Assembly (NCBI GenBank): GCA_016182225.1
Contig: JACOXV010000035.1
Span: 1-11,884, forward strand
From: Candidatus Levyibacteriota bacterium
Lineage (GTDB): Bacteria > Patescibacteriota > Microgenomatia > Levybacterales > UBA12049
Direction of reading: 5' to 3'
Length of the DNA: 11,884 nt
Part shown: one piece after another, positions 1 to 7,254 of the stretch
Position numbering within the stretch: position 1 is the stretch's first letter
Layout of the letters: each line of letters starts with the position of its first letter
The notes under the pieces: generated by a model
Database searches by the model: none
What the model saw: the letters and a program-made list of their open reading frames with translations, nothing else
Told to the model about the DNA's origin: nothing
Made by a program: the position numbers and the translations under genes

Positions 1-9
1 GTTGTATGA

Positions 10-75
10 ATCCCGTTAGAAATTTCGCGGGACTCGTTTGATTATGATTCAAAATAATAAAATATCTAACGGGAT
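10..75. repeat. Long inverted repeat (palindromic element) at the start of the first glycosyltransferase gene
   Basis: The 11-bp arms ATCCCGTTAGA (10-20) and TCTAACGGGAT (65-75) are perfect reverse complements separated by 44 nt. Read on the plus strand, the left arm can encode NPVRN and the right arm encodes ISNG. The right arm ends inside the ATG at 74 that is the family-typical start. From memory, NPVRN...ISNG peptides recur in CPR proteins as the translation of a dispersed palindrome; I cannot verify that here. The inverted repeat is seen directly; calling it a dispersed element is inference. Confidence 0.6.
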
Positions 76-1192
76 GAAAATTGGAATAGATGTAAGGTTT
101 TGGGATCAAACAGGGATTGGCCGCTATACAAGAAATCTGCTACTTGAGATCTCAAAGCTTGATAAAAAGAATTCATATTATTTATTCACAAGAAGCGAGG
201 ACGAACAGGCAGTAAAATCTGTTTTAACGAACTCTAATTTCAACATTATTCCCGTTTCTATTAGATGGCATTCCATAGAGGAACAGCTTAAATTCCCCAA
301 AATTCTTAACAAGTATTTGCTTGATTTAGTTCACTTTCCATATTTCTCTTTGCCAATTTTCTATAAAGGCAACTATATAGTTACCATTCATGATTTGATA
401 ATTCATCATTTCCAAACAGGGAGAGCATCCACTCACCCTTTTCCTATTTACTATGGAAAAAGATTTTTTTATAAAAAAATTATTCAAAAAGCTGCAAAAG
501 ATTCTAAAGCAATAATTGCTGTTTCTAATGCTACTGCTTCGGAAATAATAGATCATTTAGGAATAGAAAAGAAGAAAATTTTTGTAACACATGAGGCTGT
601 CGATGAAAATTTTAAAGATTTATCAACGCAACATAGAGAAAAATTTCCATATATTCTTTATGTTGGAAACGCCTATCCCCACAAGAACACGGAAAGCTTT
701 ATTATGCTCATGAATCATTTAAGAAATAGTTTTCCTGACTTAAAGCTGCTTATGGTAGGAAAAGAAGATTTTTTCTACAGCAGATTAGACTTAGAGATAA
801 AAAAGAATAATCTGGAGGGTAGGATAATAAGGAAAGAGGAAGTTTCAGATAGCGATCTTTCAAGTCTTTATGCCAATGCACAGGCATTAATTTTTCCATC
901 ACTTATGGAAGGATTTGGACTTCCCATACTTGAGGCAATGAGTAAAAAATGCATAGTAGTCTGTTCTGATATTCCCTCATTTCGGGAGATCGCATCAGAT
1001 GCAGCCATATTTATTAATCCTATAAACGCTATAGAAATGGTAAAAAAAGTGGAAGAAGTTTTGAATTTTTCAGCAAGCCAAAAACAAAAATACATAGATG
1101 CCGGACTTAAAAATGTGGAAAAATATTCTTGGACAAAAACCGCCCGTGAGACCCTTCGGGTCTACGAAACTTTTTCTAATATTATCAAATAA
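74..1192 (+). CDS. GT4 family glycosyltransferase, first gene of the polysaccharide operon
   Basis: A GT-B fold retaining glycosyltransferase of family GT4, predicted to transfer a sugar from a nucleotide-sugar donor during surface glycan assembly on the cytoplasmic face of the membrane. The 372-residue protein opens with MKIGIDVR and then GIGRYTRNLL, the usual acceptor-domain N-terminus. The C-terminal donor domain carries YVGNAYPHKN and the EGFGLPILE motif, with the two acidic residues of the EX7E signature at E279 and E287. I chose the ATG at 74 because family members begin at MKIGID; in-frame starts at 38 (TTG) and 44 (ATG) would add residues from a palindromic element, including KISNG. 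No Shine-Dalgarno is visible at 74. ManC in the same operon suggests a mannose donor, but the substrate is not proven. Family assignment is firm. Confidence 0.9.
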   Translation: MKIGIDVRFWDQTGIGRYTRNLLLEISKLDKKNSYYLFTRSEDEQAVKSVLTNSNFNIIPVSIRWHSIEEQLKFPKILNKYLLDLVHFPYFSLPIFYKGNYIVTIHDLIIHHFQTGRASTHPFPIYYGKRFFYKKIIQKAAKDSKAIIAVSNATASEIIDHLGIEKKKIFVTHEAVDENFKDLSTQHREKFPYILYVGNAYPHKNTESFIMLMNHLRNSFPDLKLLMVGKEDFFYSRLDLEIKKNNLEGRIIRKEEVSDSDLSSLYANAQALIFPSLMEGFGLPILEAMSKKCIVVCSDIPSFREIASDAAIFINPINAIEMVKKVEEVLNFSASQKQKYIDAGLKNVEKYSWTKTARETLRVYETFSNIIK

Positions 1193-1211
1193 AAATCAAA
1201 TCAACCCTAAT

Positions 1212-1628
1212 ATGTCGGTTGTTTTACCAAAATTAAGTTATAAAATTATGGGGATATTGTTCAATGTTCAAAATGAGCTTGGTCCTTCACTTCTTGAAAA
1301 ATATTATCAGAAGGCTATAGAACAGGATTTGATTAGAAACAAGCTGACTTTTAAAAGAGAAGTGCCTGTTTCATTAGAATATCAAGGTAAAAACATCGGA
1401 AGATATCTTCTTGATTTTGTAATTGAAGACTTTATAATCCTCGAAATAAAAGCCCAACAAAATTATTCCCCAAAATTTTTTAAACAGGCACTTTCATATT
1501 TAATTCAAACTAATCATCCTCTCGCAATTATTGCAAATTTTCGAGGAATGAAGCTCCGCTATAAAAGAATAATAAACCCTGGATTTAAAGATATTGACTT
1601 ATCCCAAAAAGACAATGAATTCGAATAA
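1212..1628 (+). CDS. GxxExxY family protein (PDDEXK_3-like)
   Basis: A 138-residue member of the GxxExxY family, predicted to have a PD-(D/E)XK nuclease-like fold; its cellular role is unknown. Visible signatures are LSYKIMGILFNVQNELGP near the N-terminus, then SLLEKYY (residues 26-32), where the usual first glycine of GxxExxY is serine. The nuclease-like core reads LLDFVIEDFIILEIKA, with D68, E78 and K80 matching a D-Xn-EXK arrangement. The open frame extends upstream to 1098, but that part overlaps the preceding glycosyltransferase and does not resemble the family, so I start at the ATG at 1212. The C-terminus overlaps the next glycosyltransferase start by 14 nt, so the two are probably translated from one message. 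Such genes often sit among polysaccharide genes in CPR genomes; whether they contribute to glycan synthesis is unclear. Confidence 0.85.
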   Translation: MSVVLPKLSYKIMGILFNVQNELGPSLLEKYYQKAIEQDLIRNKLTFKREVPVSLEYQGKNIGRYLLDFVIEDFIILEIKAQQNYSPKFFKQALSYLIQTNHPLAIIANFRGMKLRYKRIINPGFKDIDLSQKDNEFE

Positions 1629-2754
1629 ATTAGATGACCATTCGAGAAATTTGAGAAATTTGCGCGTAGCGCTCGTTTATGATCGGGTAAATAAATGGGG
1701 AGGAGCCGAGAGGGTTTTACTTTCACTAAAGAAGATTTTTCCCGACGCTCCGCTTTTTACCTCACTTTATTCAAAGGAAACAGCAAAGTGGGCTGATGAT
1801 TTTGAAGTACATTCTTCTTTTCTCCAAAACATAGATTTTTTCAAAAAAAGAAACGAAGCATTGGCCACTCTTATGCCGATCGCATTCGAAAATTTTAAGT
1901 TTGATGAATTTGATTTGGTAGTATCAGTTACAAGCGAAGCAGCAAAAGGGATTATAACGAAGCCCAATACTTGCCATATCTGCTATTGTCTTACCCCAAC
2001 CAGATATTTATGGAGTTCATATGAGACATATTTTGAAAATGACCTTTTTAGATTTATTTCCAAACCCGCGGTATCATATCTTCGGGCTTGGGATAAGACC
2101 GCTTCCCAAAGACCTGATTACATAGCTTCAATTTCCAAAGAAGTTCAAAGAAGAGTGAGGCTTTATTATGGGAGGGAATCTGATCTTCTTTATCCTCCTG
2201 TTTCTTTAAGAAAATATAAAAAAACAAAAAAAGGTGGATATTTTCTTTTGGTCTCAAGACTTTCTCGCGTCGCTCCTTATAAAAAAATAGATCTTGCTAT
2301 AAAAGCTTTTAGTAAAACAAATTTCCCGCTTAAAATAGCAGGTAGTGGATCGGGGTTATCCTATTTTCAGAGCATTGCAGGGAAAAACATTGAATTTTTA
2401 GGCGAGGTAGACGATGAACATTTGTCTGAACTATATTCAGGAGCAAACGCTCTGATATTTCCATCAAATGAAGATTTTGGTTTGGTAGTAGTTGAATCGC
2501 ATATGCATGGAACCCCAGTCATAGCTTTCAGGGGAGGAGGATCACTTGAGACTATAGTAGAGGGCGTGAATGGTGAATTTTTTGATAATCAAAGCGAGGA
2601 ATCAATTATTGGTGTGTTGAAAAAATTTGACTATAACAGATATAATGATGGGAAGATAAGAAAAAGTGCAGAAAAATTTTCTTCTGAAAGATTTATGAAA
2701 GAATTTAAGAAATATATAGAAGAAAAGACAACAGAATATTTTTTTAACTTATGA
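1615..2754 (+). CDS. GT4 family glycosyltransferase, probable mannosyltransferase
   Basis: A second GT-B, GT4-type glycosyltransferase of 379 residues. The N-terminal domain has LRVALVYDRVNKWGGAE, where GGAE is typical of GT4 enzymes, and a CYCLTPTRYLW segment common in mannosyltransferase-like members. The donor domain has LLVSRLSRVAPYKKIDLAI and NEDFGLVVVE, giving the EX7E pair E286 and E294, followed by HGTPVIAFRGGGSLETI. The ATG at 1615 is used; a TTG at 1594 would only lengthen the overlap with the upstream gene. The stop overlaps the manC start as ATGA at 2751-2754, indicating translational coupling with GDP-mannose synthesis. That coupling and the sequence type favour GDP-mannose as donor, but this is inference. 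It is only distantly similar to the first glycosyltransferase and not a recent duplicate of it. Confidence 0.9.
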   Translation: MNSNKLDDHSRNLRNLRVALVYDRVNKWGGAERVLLSLKKIFPDAPLFTSLYSKETAKWADDFEVHSSFLQNIDFFKKRNEALATLMPIAFENFKFDEFDLVVSVTSEAAKGIITKPNTCHICYCLTPTRYLWSSYETYFENDLFRFISKPAVSYLRAWDKTASQRPDYIASISKEVQRRVRLYYGRESDLLYPPVSLRKYKKTKKGGYFLLVSRLSRVAPYKKIDLAIKAFSKTNFPLKIAGSGSGLSYFQSIAGKNIEFLGEVDDEHLSELYSGANALIFPSNEDFGLVVVESHMHGTPVIAFRGGGSLETIVEGVNGEFFDNQSEESIIGVLKKFDYNRYNDGKIRKSAEKFSSERFMKEFKKYIEEKTTEYFFNL

Positions 2755-3833
2755 AGGTAGTTATTTTCGCAGGAGGGGTAGGAACCAGACTTTGGCCATT
2801 ATCTCGAAAAAGTACTCCTAAGCAATTTGAAAAAATTGTCGGAGATAAATCTACACTTCAACTGGCAGTTGAGCGACTACAGCCTGATATTAGCCTTCCG
2901 GACATATACATAGCTACAGGAAAAAAATATGAAGACATTGTCCGTCGCCACCTTCCTCAAATACCACCCGAGAACTTTATTTTTGAACCTGAAATGAAAG
3001 ATGTAGGTCCTGCAGTTGGGGTTGCGATGGGAATTATTGGCAAAGATAATCCTGATCTTCCAGTTGCTATTATATGGAGCGACCATTTTGTGAAAAAGGA
3101 AAGAAGGTTTAGGGAAGTTTTAGGTTTTGCTGAAAAACTGGTATCAAAAAACAAGAATTCATTAATATTTATAGGACAAAGGGCTCGTTTTGCAAACCAG
3201 AATTTAGGGTGGATTGAGTTTGCAGAAGAAATTGAAGATATCAGAGGCACAAAAGTCTTCAGATTCAAAAGGCTTATATACAGACCAAGCCTAGAGGAAG
3301 CCGAGAAATTCTTGGAAACTCAAACTTTTGCATGGAATCCGGGATATTTTGTTACTACCCCACAGTTTATTTTATCACAATATGAAAAATTCAGACCAGA
3401 TTTGTGGAAAGGAATTATGAAAATTCAGGATGCTTTGGGGCAGAAAAATTATGAAAAGGTACTAAATGATATTTATCCTACGTTTGAAAAAATAAGTTTT
3501 GACAATGCGATCCTTGAGAAAATAAACCCGGCACACGTATCGGTTATTGCCGCAGATTTAGGTTGGAGCGATGTGGGAGCCTGGGAGGCGTTAAAAGAAG
3601 CTCTCCAAGTCTCTGCAAAAGAAAATGTCATAAGAGGAAAAGTCCTCCTTGAAGATTCGACTGATAATTTAGTCTTCAATTATACGGACCAATTGGCAGT
3701 GGGTATAGATCTTAATAGTGTAATTGTTATAAGTACAGATGATGTTATTTTGGTATGTCCTAAAGCTTCTGTCCCTAAGATAAAAAAATTAGTCGAAAGT
3801 CTTGCTGGAACTCCCCATGAACATCTGACTTAA
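2751..3833 (+). CDS. manC: Mannose-1-phosphate guanylyltransferase (GDP-mannose pyrophosphorylase)
   Basis: Catalyses mannose-1-phosphate + GTP to GDP-mannose + pyrophosphate in the cytoplasm, supplying activated mannose for glycan synthesis. At 360 residues it has only the nucleotidyltransferase domain with a short C-terminal extension, and lacks the phosphomannose isomerase domain of the longer bifunctional ManC/AlgA type. The signature GGVGTRLWPLSRKSTPKQF (residues 8-26) is intact, including the lysine of PKQF. WNPGYFV (from W195), DNAILEK and GWSDVGAWEAL (W272 region) match the sugar-binding and metal-binding motifs of the family. Its start overlaps the previous stop by 4 nt and the next gene begins 15 nt after its stop. 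No phosphomannomutase or isomerase gene is visible here, so mannose-1-phosphate must come from elsewhere. Confidence 0.95.
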   Translation: MKVVIFAGGVGTRLWPLSRKSTPKQFEKIVGDKSTLQLAVERLQPDISLPDIYIATGKKYEDIVRRHLPQIPPENFIFEPEMKDVGPAVGVAMGIIGKDNPDLPVAIIWSDHFVKKERRFREVLGFAEKLVSKNKNSLIFIGQRARFANQNLGWIEFAEEIEDIRGTKVFRFKRLIYRPSLEEAEKFLETQTFAWNPGYFVTTPQFILSQYEKFRPDLWKGIMKIQDALGQKNYEKVLNDIYPTFEKISFDNAILEKINPAHVSVIAADLGWSDVGAWEALKEALQVSAKENVIRGKVLLEDSTDNLVFNYTDQLAVGIDLNSVIVISTDDVILVCPKASVPKIKKLVESLAGTPHEHLT

Positions 3834-3848
3834 GGGGAACACTTTAAT

Positions 3849-4514
3849 ATGCCTTATATTGAAATAAAGAAAAGCTTTTATTATGAGTTTGCTAAAAGAA
3901 TGATGGATATTATTTTTTCCTCAACCCTTCTAATTCTTTTTTTTCCAATCATTTTAATAGTTGCTCTGGCTATAAAACTTGACTCAAAAGGTCCGACTTT
4001 TGCAGATACTCCTGAGCGAGTTGGGAAAGGGGGAAAGCCTTTTAAAATGTACAAATTTAGATCAATGATTGAGAATGCTCATGAAATCTTGAGAGAAAAT
4101 CCAAAATTTGCAAAGCTTTACTCGGAATATAAGAAAGGAAGCTATAAGCTAAAAGACGATCCTCGTGTGACAAGAGTAGGTCACTTTTTAAGAAAGCACT
4201 CTTTGGATGAGGTGCCCCAGTTTCTAAACGTTGTAAAAGGGGAAATGAGTTTGGTGGGTCCTCGTGCTTATTATCCGGATGAGCTTCGCGAACAACAGAA
4301 AAAATATCCCCACACCCGTGATGATGTAAAGGTGGTGCTTTCTGTTAGACCAGGTATCACGGGTTATTGGCAGGTTTCGGGAAGATCCGAGATAAATTTT
4401 GATAAAAGAATAGAGATGGATGCTGCATATGTAGAAAAAAGATCAATTCTCTATGATTTAGTAATTATTCTTAAGACTCCATGGGCTATGGTTTCTGGTA
4501 AAGGCGCTCTCTAA
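3849..4514 (+). CDS. Sugar transferase: monotopic phosphoglycosyl transferase initiating glycan assembly
   Basis: A bacterial sugar transferase (PF02397 family) that moves a sugar phosphate from a UDP-sugar to the polyprenyl phosphate carrier at the inner face of the membrane, the first committed step of capsule or exopolysaccharide assembly. The 221-residue protein has one hydrophobic membrane segment at about residues 21-43, then KFRSM (69-73), RVTRVGHFLRKHSLDEVPQ with the catalytic Asp-Glu pair D120-E121, GEMSLVGPR (131-139) and RPGITGYWQVSGRS (167-180). It is the short form, without the extra N-terminal transmembrane domain found in WcaJ-like enzymes. A good Shine-Dalgarno (AAGGGG, overlapping the manC stop) lies about 10 nt before the ATG. 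It is the last gene of the operon. Which sugar it loads cannot be read from the sequence. Confidence 0.93.
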   Translation: MPYIEIKKSFYYEFAKRMMDIIFSSTLLILFFPIILIVALAIKLDSKGPTFADTPERVGKGGKPFKMYKFRSMIENAHEILRENPKFAKLYSEYKKGSYKLKDDPRVTRVGHFLRKHSLDEVPQFLNVVKGEMSLVGPRAYYPDELREQQKKYPHTRDDVKVVLSVRPGITGYWQVSGRSEINFDKRIEMDAAYVEKRSILYDLVIILKTPWAMVSGKGAL

Positions 4515-4540
4515 AATTGTTACCGCGTGCGTTCATTACG

Positions 4541-4602
4541 CTTTCGTTTTGTACACTTGTTAAGCAAGTCCCTTTCGTTTTGTACACTTGTTAAGCAAGT
4601 CC
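4541..4602. repeat. Perfect 31-bp tandem repeat, two copies, each containing a hairpin
   Basis: Copies at 4541-4571 and 4572-4602 are identical. Each begins CTTTCGTTTTG and contains ACTTG-TTAAG-CAAGT, a 5-bp stem with a 5-nt loop. The pair lies between the end of the polysaccharide operon and the first TrpR-like unit. There is no U-tract after the hairpins, so they do not look like standard terminators. Confidence 0.9.
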
Positions 4603-4627
4603 GATAGAAAAGAATTCTTGTTTGTAC

Positions 4628-4653
4628 TGTATCATATACTAACTTATGATACA
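4628..4653. promoter_or_regulatory. Palindrome downstream of the first TrpR-like gene (putative operator)
   Basis: The arms TGTATCATA (4628-4636) and TATGATACA (4645-4653) are a perfect 9-bp inverted repeat around the centre TACTAACT. The site lies 9 nt beyond the stop of the minus-strand TrpR-like gene and nearly repeats, in the same orientation, the palindrome at its start. On the minus strand it contains TATGAT with TTTCAA 17 nt upstream, so it could also be a weak promoter pointing toward the 31-bp repeats. The operator role is inferred from its pairing with the upstream site. Confidence 0.6.
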
Positions 4654-4662
4654 TTGAAATAT

Positions 4663-5067
4663 TTAGACAATTGTGGGCTTGACGTATCCACCTGCAGCTC
4701 TTATTGAATAAGCAACAAGTTTTAATAAGCCCTCTTTAAACTCTTTCATCAATTTCTCGTTCGCTAAGACCTTAAGTGCAATTTCATATCCTGCGCCTCT
4801 AGCTTCCCAAAAAAACTGGAGCCTGGAAACAGTGACTCGGGTTACGTGAAGGGCGGATGCAATATGTGATTCCGGAGTGCCCTCTTTTAGTAAAATTATA
4901 ATTGCTATCCTTTTTGCCAACATCAGCCGTTCGGTTGGGGTAAGAAGAGAAATTAAAAAGCTATCCATTTCGTCTTGTTTTTTAATTTTGGTCAGTATCA
5001 AGCTAAGATTTTTGACTAGATTTCGTTCAGCTTTCTTGTCAAGTCTGATCCTAGATACGTGTGGCAT
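4663..5067 (-). CDS. TrpR-like DNA-binding protein (YerC/YecD type), first paralog
   Basis: A 134-residue member of the Trp-repressor superfamily, YerC/YecD branch, most likely a small dimeric transcription repressor; ligand and targets are unknown. Residues 41-63 (LLTPTERLMLAKRIAIIIL region) match the TrpR core helices. Residues 65-85 form the helix-turn-helix, with HVTRVTVSRLQFF as the presumed recognition helix region. An N-terminal MPHVSR and a C-terminal AYSIRAAGGYVKP segment extend beyond the classical TrpR core and are conserved in the second paralog at 9200-9604. The two proteins align without gaps at about 60% identity by my hand count. The start follows a promoter whose -10 lies inside a palindrome, leaving a leader of 0-2 nt. 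Autorepression is likely; a link to tryptophan is not supported. Confidence 0.88.
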   Translation of the reverse strand: MPHVSRIRLDKKAERNLVKNLSLILTKIKKQDEMDSFLISLLTPTERLMLAKRIAIIILLKEGTPESHIASALHVTRVTVSRLQFFWEARGAGYEIALKVLANEKLMKEFKEGLLKLVAYSIRAAGGYVKPTIV

Positions 5068-5070
5068 ATT

Positions 5071-5104
5071 ACTGTTTCATATACTAACTTATGATACAGT
5101 GCAA
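5071..5104 (-). promoter_or_regulatory. Promoter with overlapping operator for the first TrpR-like gene
   Basis: The 30-bp inverted repeat 5071-5100 has 11-bp arms (ACTGTTTCATA and TATGATACAGT) with one mismatch around the centre TACTAACT. On the minus strand TTGCAC (5104-5099) and TATGAA (5081-5076) are spaced by 17 nt and sit across it, with transcription expected to begin at about 5069, two bases before the ATG. Repressor bound to the palindrome would cover the whole core promoter. The -35 is a poor consensus match; the palindrome itself is clear. Confidence 0.65.
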
Positions 5105-5260
5105 GTTTAAAACATGTAGTATTTAGTGGTATATTGATAATGTTGCTTGGAGTTTGCTAACCAAGAATAGTTCCTAGATTTATAGATACCTCTCGGTAAA
5201 GTAAACAAGTGTTGGGATTTGTGGCAAGGGTGCTCTCTAGTTTTACAATCCTAAACTCAT

Positions 5261-5289
5261 TTGACACACTTTGGCGTATAAAGTATGAT
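5261..5289 (+). promoter_or_regulatory. Strong sigma-70-type promoter for the DUF4012 gene, apparently leaderless
   Basis: A consensus TTGACA (5261-5266), a 17-nt spacer and TATGAT (5284-5289) place transcription start at about 5296-5297, on the ATG at 5297. The -10 box overlaps the alternative upstream ATG at 5285, which argues against that start. Seen by motif and spacing only. Confidence 0.75.
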
Positions 5290-5296
5290 TTATTCT

Positions 5297-7252
5297 ATGG
5301 AAGGCTTTGAAAAGATTGAGCTTGATTCTTCAAGCGCTGATAAGGAAAATCCTCCATCCTCGCAAGAAAAAATTAATTCCAAGCCTTATAAACCTAGCAG
5401 GCTTCGTTTTTTGAAGGGCAAGAAATTCTTAGCGGGAGTTGGAATTTTTTTTATGGTTGTTTTGATTGGTATTATAGTGCCAAGCACACTTACTTTAATT
5501 TCCGCTAAAAATACATATACCCAGGCAAAAGTGACCGCAGATACTCTTAAAAAACAGGATATTGTGGCAGGCTCAAAAGAGCTTAAGAAAACCCGAGAAG
5601 AGCTGAAGAAAACACAAAGCAGTCTTAATTTATTAGTTCTTCTTAGAGTTGTTCCTTTCGCAAATACTTATTATAGTGATGCAGTGCACATGGTGCAGGC
5701 AGGAATATATGCCACAGATGCCGGAGAAATTTTTATTTCAGCTATAGAACCTCATGCAGATGTTTTGGGCCTTAAGGGAGAAGGGAGTTATGTTGGCGGA
5801 TCAGCGCAAGATAGAATCCAAAAAACAGTTCAAGCAATGGATAAAGTGACTTCTAAGATCGATGAAGTAGCAGAGAAATTAAAACTAGTACAGAAAGAAG
5901 TAGATTATGTAGATCCTAATGATTATCCCAAATTCCTTGCGGGAGGAAAAATAAGAGAATCCGTTGAAAAACTAAGAGATCTTACGGATCAAGGAGTAGT
6001 CTTTATAGATGAAGCAAGGCCTCTTATTAAAGTCTTACCTCAATTATTAGGAGAACCGGATGAAAAGAAATACTTAATTTTATTTCAAAACGATAAAGAA
6101 TTAAGACCAACAGGAGGGTTTATGACTGCTTATTCTATCTTCAAGATAGATAGCGGAATAATTCATGTAGATATTTCAGATGATATTTACAATCTTGATG
6201 CAACACTTAGTAATAAACTTGCAGCTCCGCCCCCTATTAAAAAATATTTGCCAGAAGTTCCAAGATTTAACTTAAGAGATAGTAATCTTTCTCCGGATTT
6301 CGAAGAATCTATGAAGACATTCTCCGAAATGTATGAGGATTCGGGTGGATACAGAGAGGTAAATGGAATTATAGCGGTAGATACCCAAGCATTGGTGGCT
6401 GTTATGACTATTTTGGGAGACATTCAGGTAGGGGGCGTTACTTATTCGACAAAAGAAGACGCGCGGTGTAAGTGCCCGCAGGTTATTTTTGCTCTTGAAG
6501 AGTATGCGGATAGACCGGTAAATTTTGTCAGAGGAGATAGAAAAGGATTAATTGGAGATTTAATGTATGAAATCATGAATAAAGCATTCTCTTCAGAACC
6601 AAGTGTTTATTGGGGTCCTCTTTTCCAGACTATGCTTATGGAGGTTTCGGAAAAACATGTCCTTTTTTATCTTTATGATAAAGATGCGCAGGCTGGCATA
6701 AAAGCTTTAAATGCCGGAGGCAAGATAATGCCCTGGGAGGGAGATTATCTTCATATAAATGAGACAAATTTCGGGGGTGCAAAATCTAATCTATATGTTA
6801 AAGAGCAGATAAAACAGGAATATGAGATTAAAAATGACGGAACAGTTGAAAAAAAGCTGACCATAACTTATAAAAATCCATTTCCTCCTTCTGATTGTAA
6901 TCTGGAAAGAGGCGGTCTTTGCCTTAACGCAACGCTTCGTGATTGGTTCCGAATATATGTTCCCAAAGGATCTGAGTTAATATCCATTAAGGGTTCTCAG
7001 GTAAAAGAAAAGCCCTATGATGAACTTGGAAAAACTGTTTTTGAAGGTTTTCTAGAAGTACGACCGCTTGGCTCTAAAACTTTAACCATTACATATAAGC
7101 TTCCATTTAAAGTAGCCAAAGGATCCCCTCTTCCTGTTTTAATCCAAAAACAGCCGGGAATAGAGGGATTTGAACATGAAATAATCGTAAACGGAAAACA
7201 AATAGATAAATTTCCTCTTCTTACAGACAAAAAACTGGAAATAAAAATTTAA
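5297..7252 (+). CDS. DUF4012 domain membrane-anchored extracytoplasmic protein
   Basis: A 651-residue protein of unknown function with a DUF4012 domain. A basic cytoplasmic tail is followed by one transmembrane segment at about residues 44-69, so most of the protein lies outside the membrane. Charged helical stretches at about 73-115 and 171-203 look coiled-coil-like. The family hallmark is KKYLILFQNDKELRPTGGF (about 257-275), followed by a long domain that ends in a beta-rich region. Cysteines in CKCPQ and in CNLERGGLC could pair as disulfides. DUF4012 proteins are found in Actinobacteria and CPR, often near polysaccharide genes, as here; a role in envelope glycan attachment or export is only a suggestion. 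I chose the ATG at 5297 over 5285 because the promoter's -10 overlaps the latter. recO begins two nucleotides after the stop. Confidence 0.88.
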   Translation: MEGFEKIELDSSSADKENPPSSQEKINSKPYKPSRLRFLKGKKFLAGVGIFFMVVLIGIIVPSTLTLISAKNTYTQAKVTADTLKKQDIVAGSKELKKTREELKKTQSSLNLLVLLRVVPFANTYYSDAVHMVQAGIYATDAGEIFISAIEPHADVLGLKGEGSYVGGSAQDRIQKTVQAMDKVTSKIDEVAEKLKLVQKEVDYVDPNDYPKFLAGGKIRESVEKLRDLTDQGVVFIDEARPLIKVLPQLLGEPDEKKYLILFQNDKELRPTGGFMTAYSIFKIDSGIIHVDISDDIYNLDATLSNKLAAPPPIKKYLPEVPRFNLRDSNLSPDFEESMKTFSEMYEDSGGYREVNGIIAVDTQALVAVMTILGDIQVGGVTYSTKEDARCKCPQVIFALEEYADRPVNFVRGDRKGLIGDLMYEIMNKAFSSEPSVYWGPLFQTMLMEVSEKHVLFYLYDKDAQAGIKALNAGGKIMPWEGDYLHINETNFGGAKSNLYVKEQIKQEYEIKNDGTVEKKLTITYKNPFPPSDCNLERGGLCLNATLRDWFRIYVPKGSELISIKGSQVKEKPYDELGKTVFEGFLEVRPLGSKTLTITYKLPFKVAKGSPLPVLIQKQPGIEGFEHEIIVNGKQIDKFPLLTDKKLEIKI

Positions 7253-7254
7253 AC

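Noticed and set aside
1149..1163. A perfect 6-bp stem hairpin (AGACCC-TTC-GGGTCT) near the end of the first glycosyltransferase gene, considered as a terminator
   Set aside because: It lies inside the coding region with no U-tract after it, and the operon continues downstream.
1098..1211. The upstream open part of the GxxExxY frame
   Set aside because: It overlaps the end of the first glycosyltransferase gene and does not resemble the family; the ATG at 1212 gives the normal N-terminus.
4529..4550. A small stem GCGT-TCATT-ACGC followed by TTTCGTTTT after the sugar transferase gene, considered as its terminator
   Set aside because: Four base pairs and a broken T-run are too weak to call.
4628..5100. 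The first repressor with its flanking palindromes read as an insertion sequence with terminal inverted repeats
   Set aside because: The flanking palindromes are direct repeats of each other, no transposase is encoded and no target-site duplication is visible.
5101..5260. The 160-base gap between the first repressor unit and the DUF4012 promoter, checked for a tRNA, riboswitch or small gene
   Set aside because: Only a 5-bp CTTGG/CCAAG stem was seen; no conserved RNA pattern or frame of useful length.
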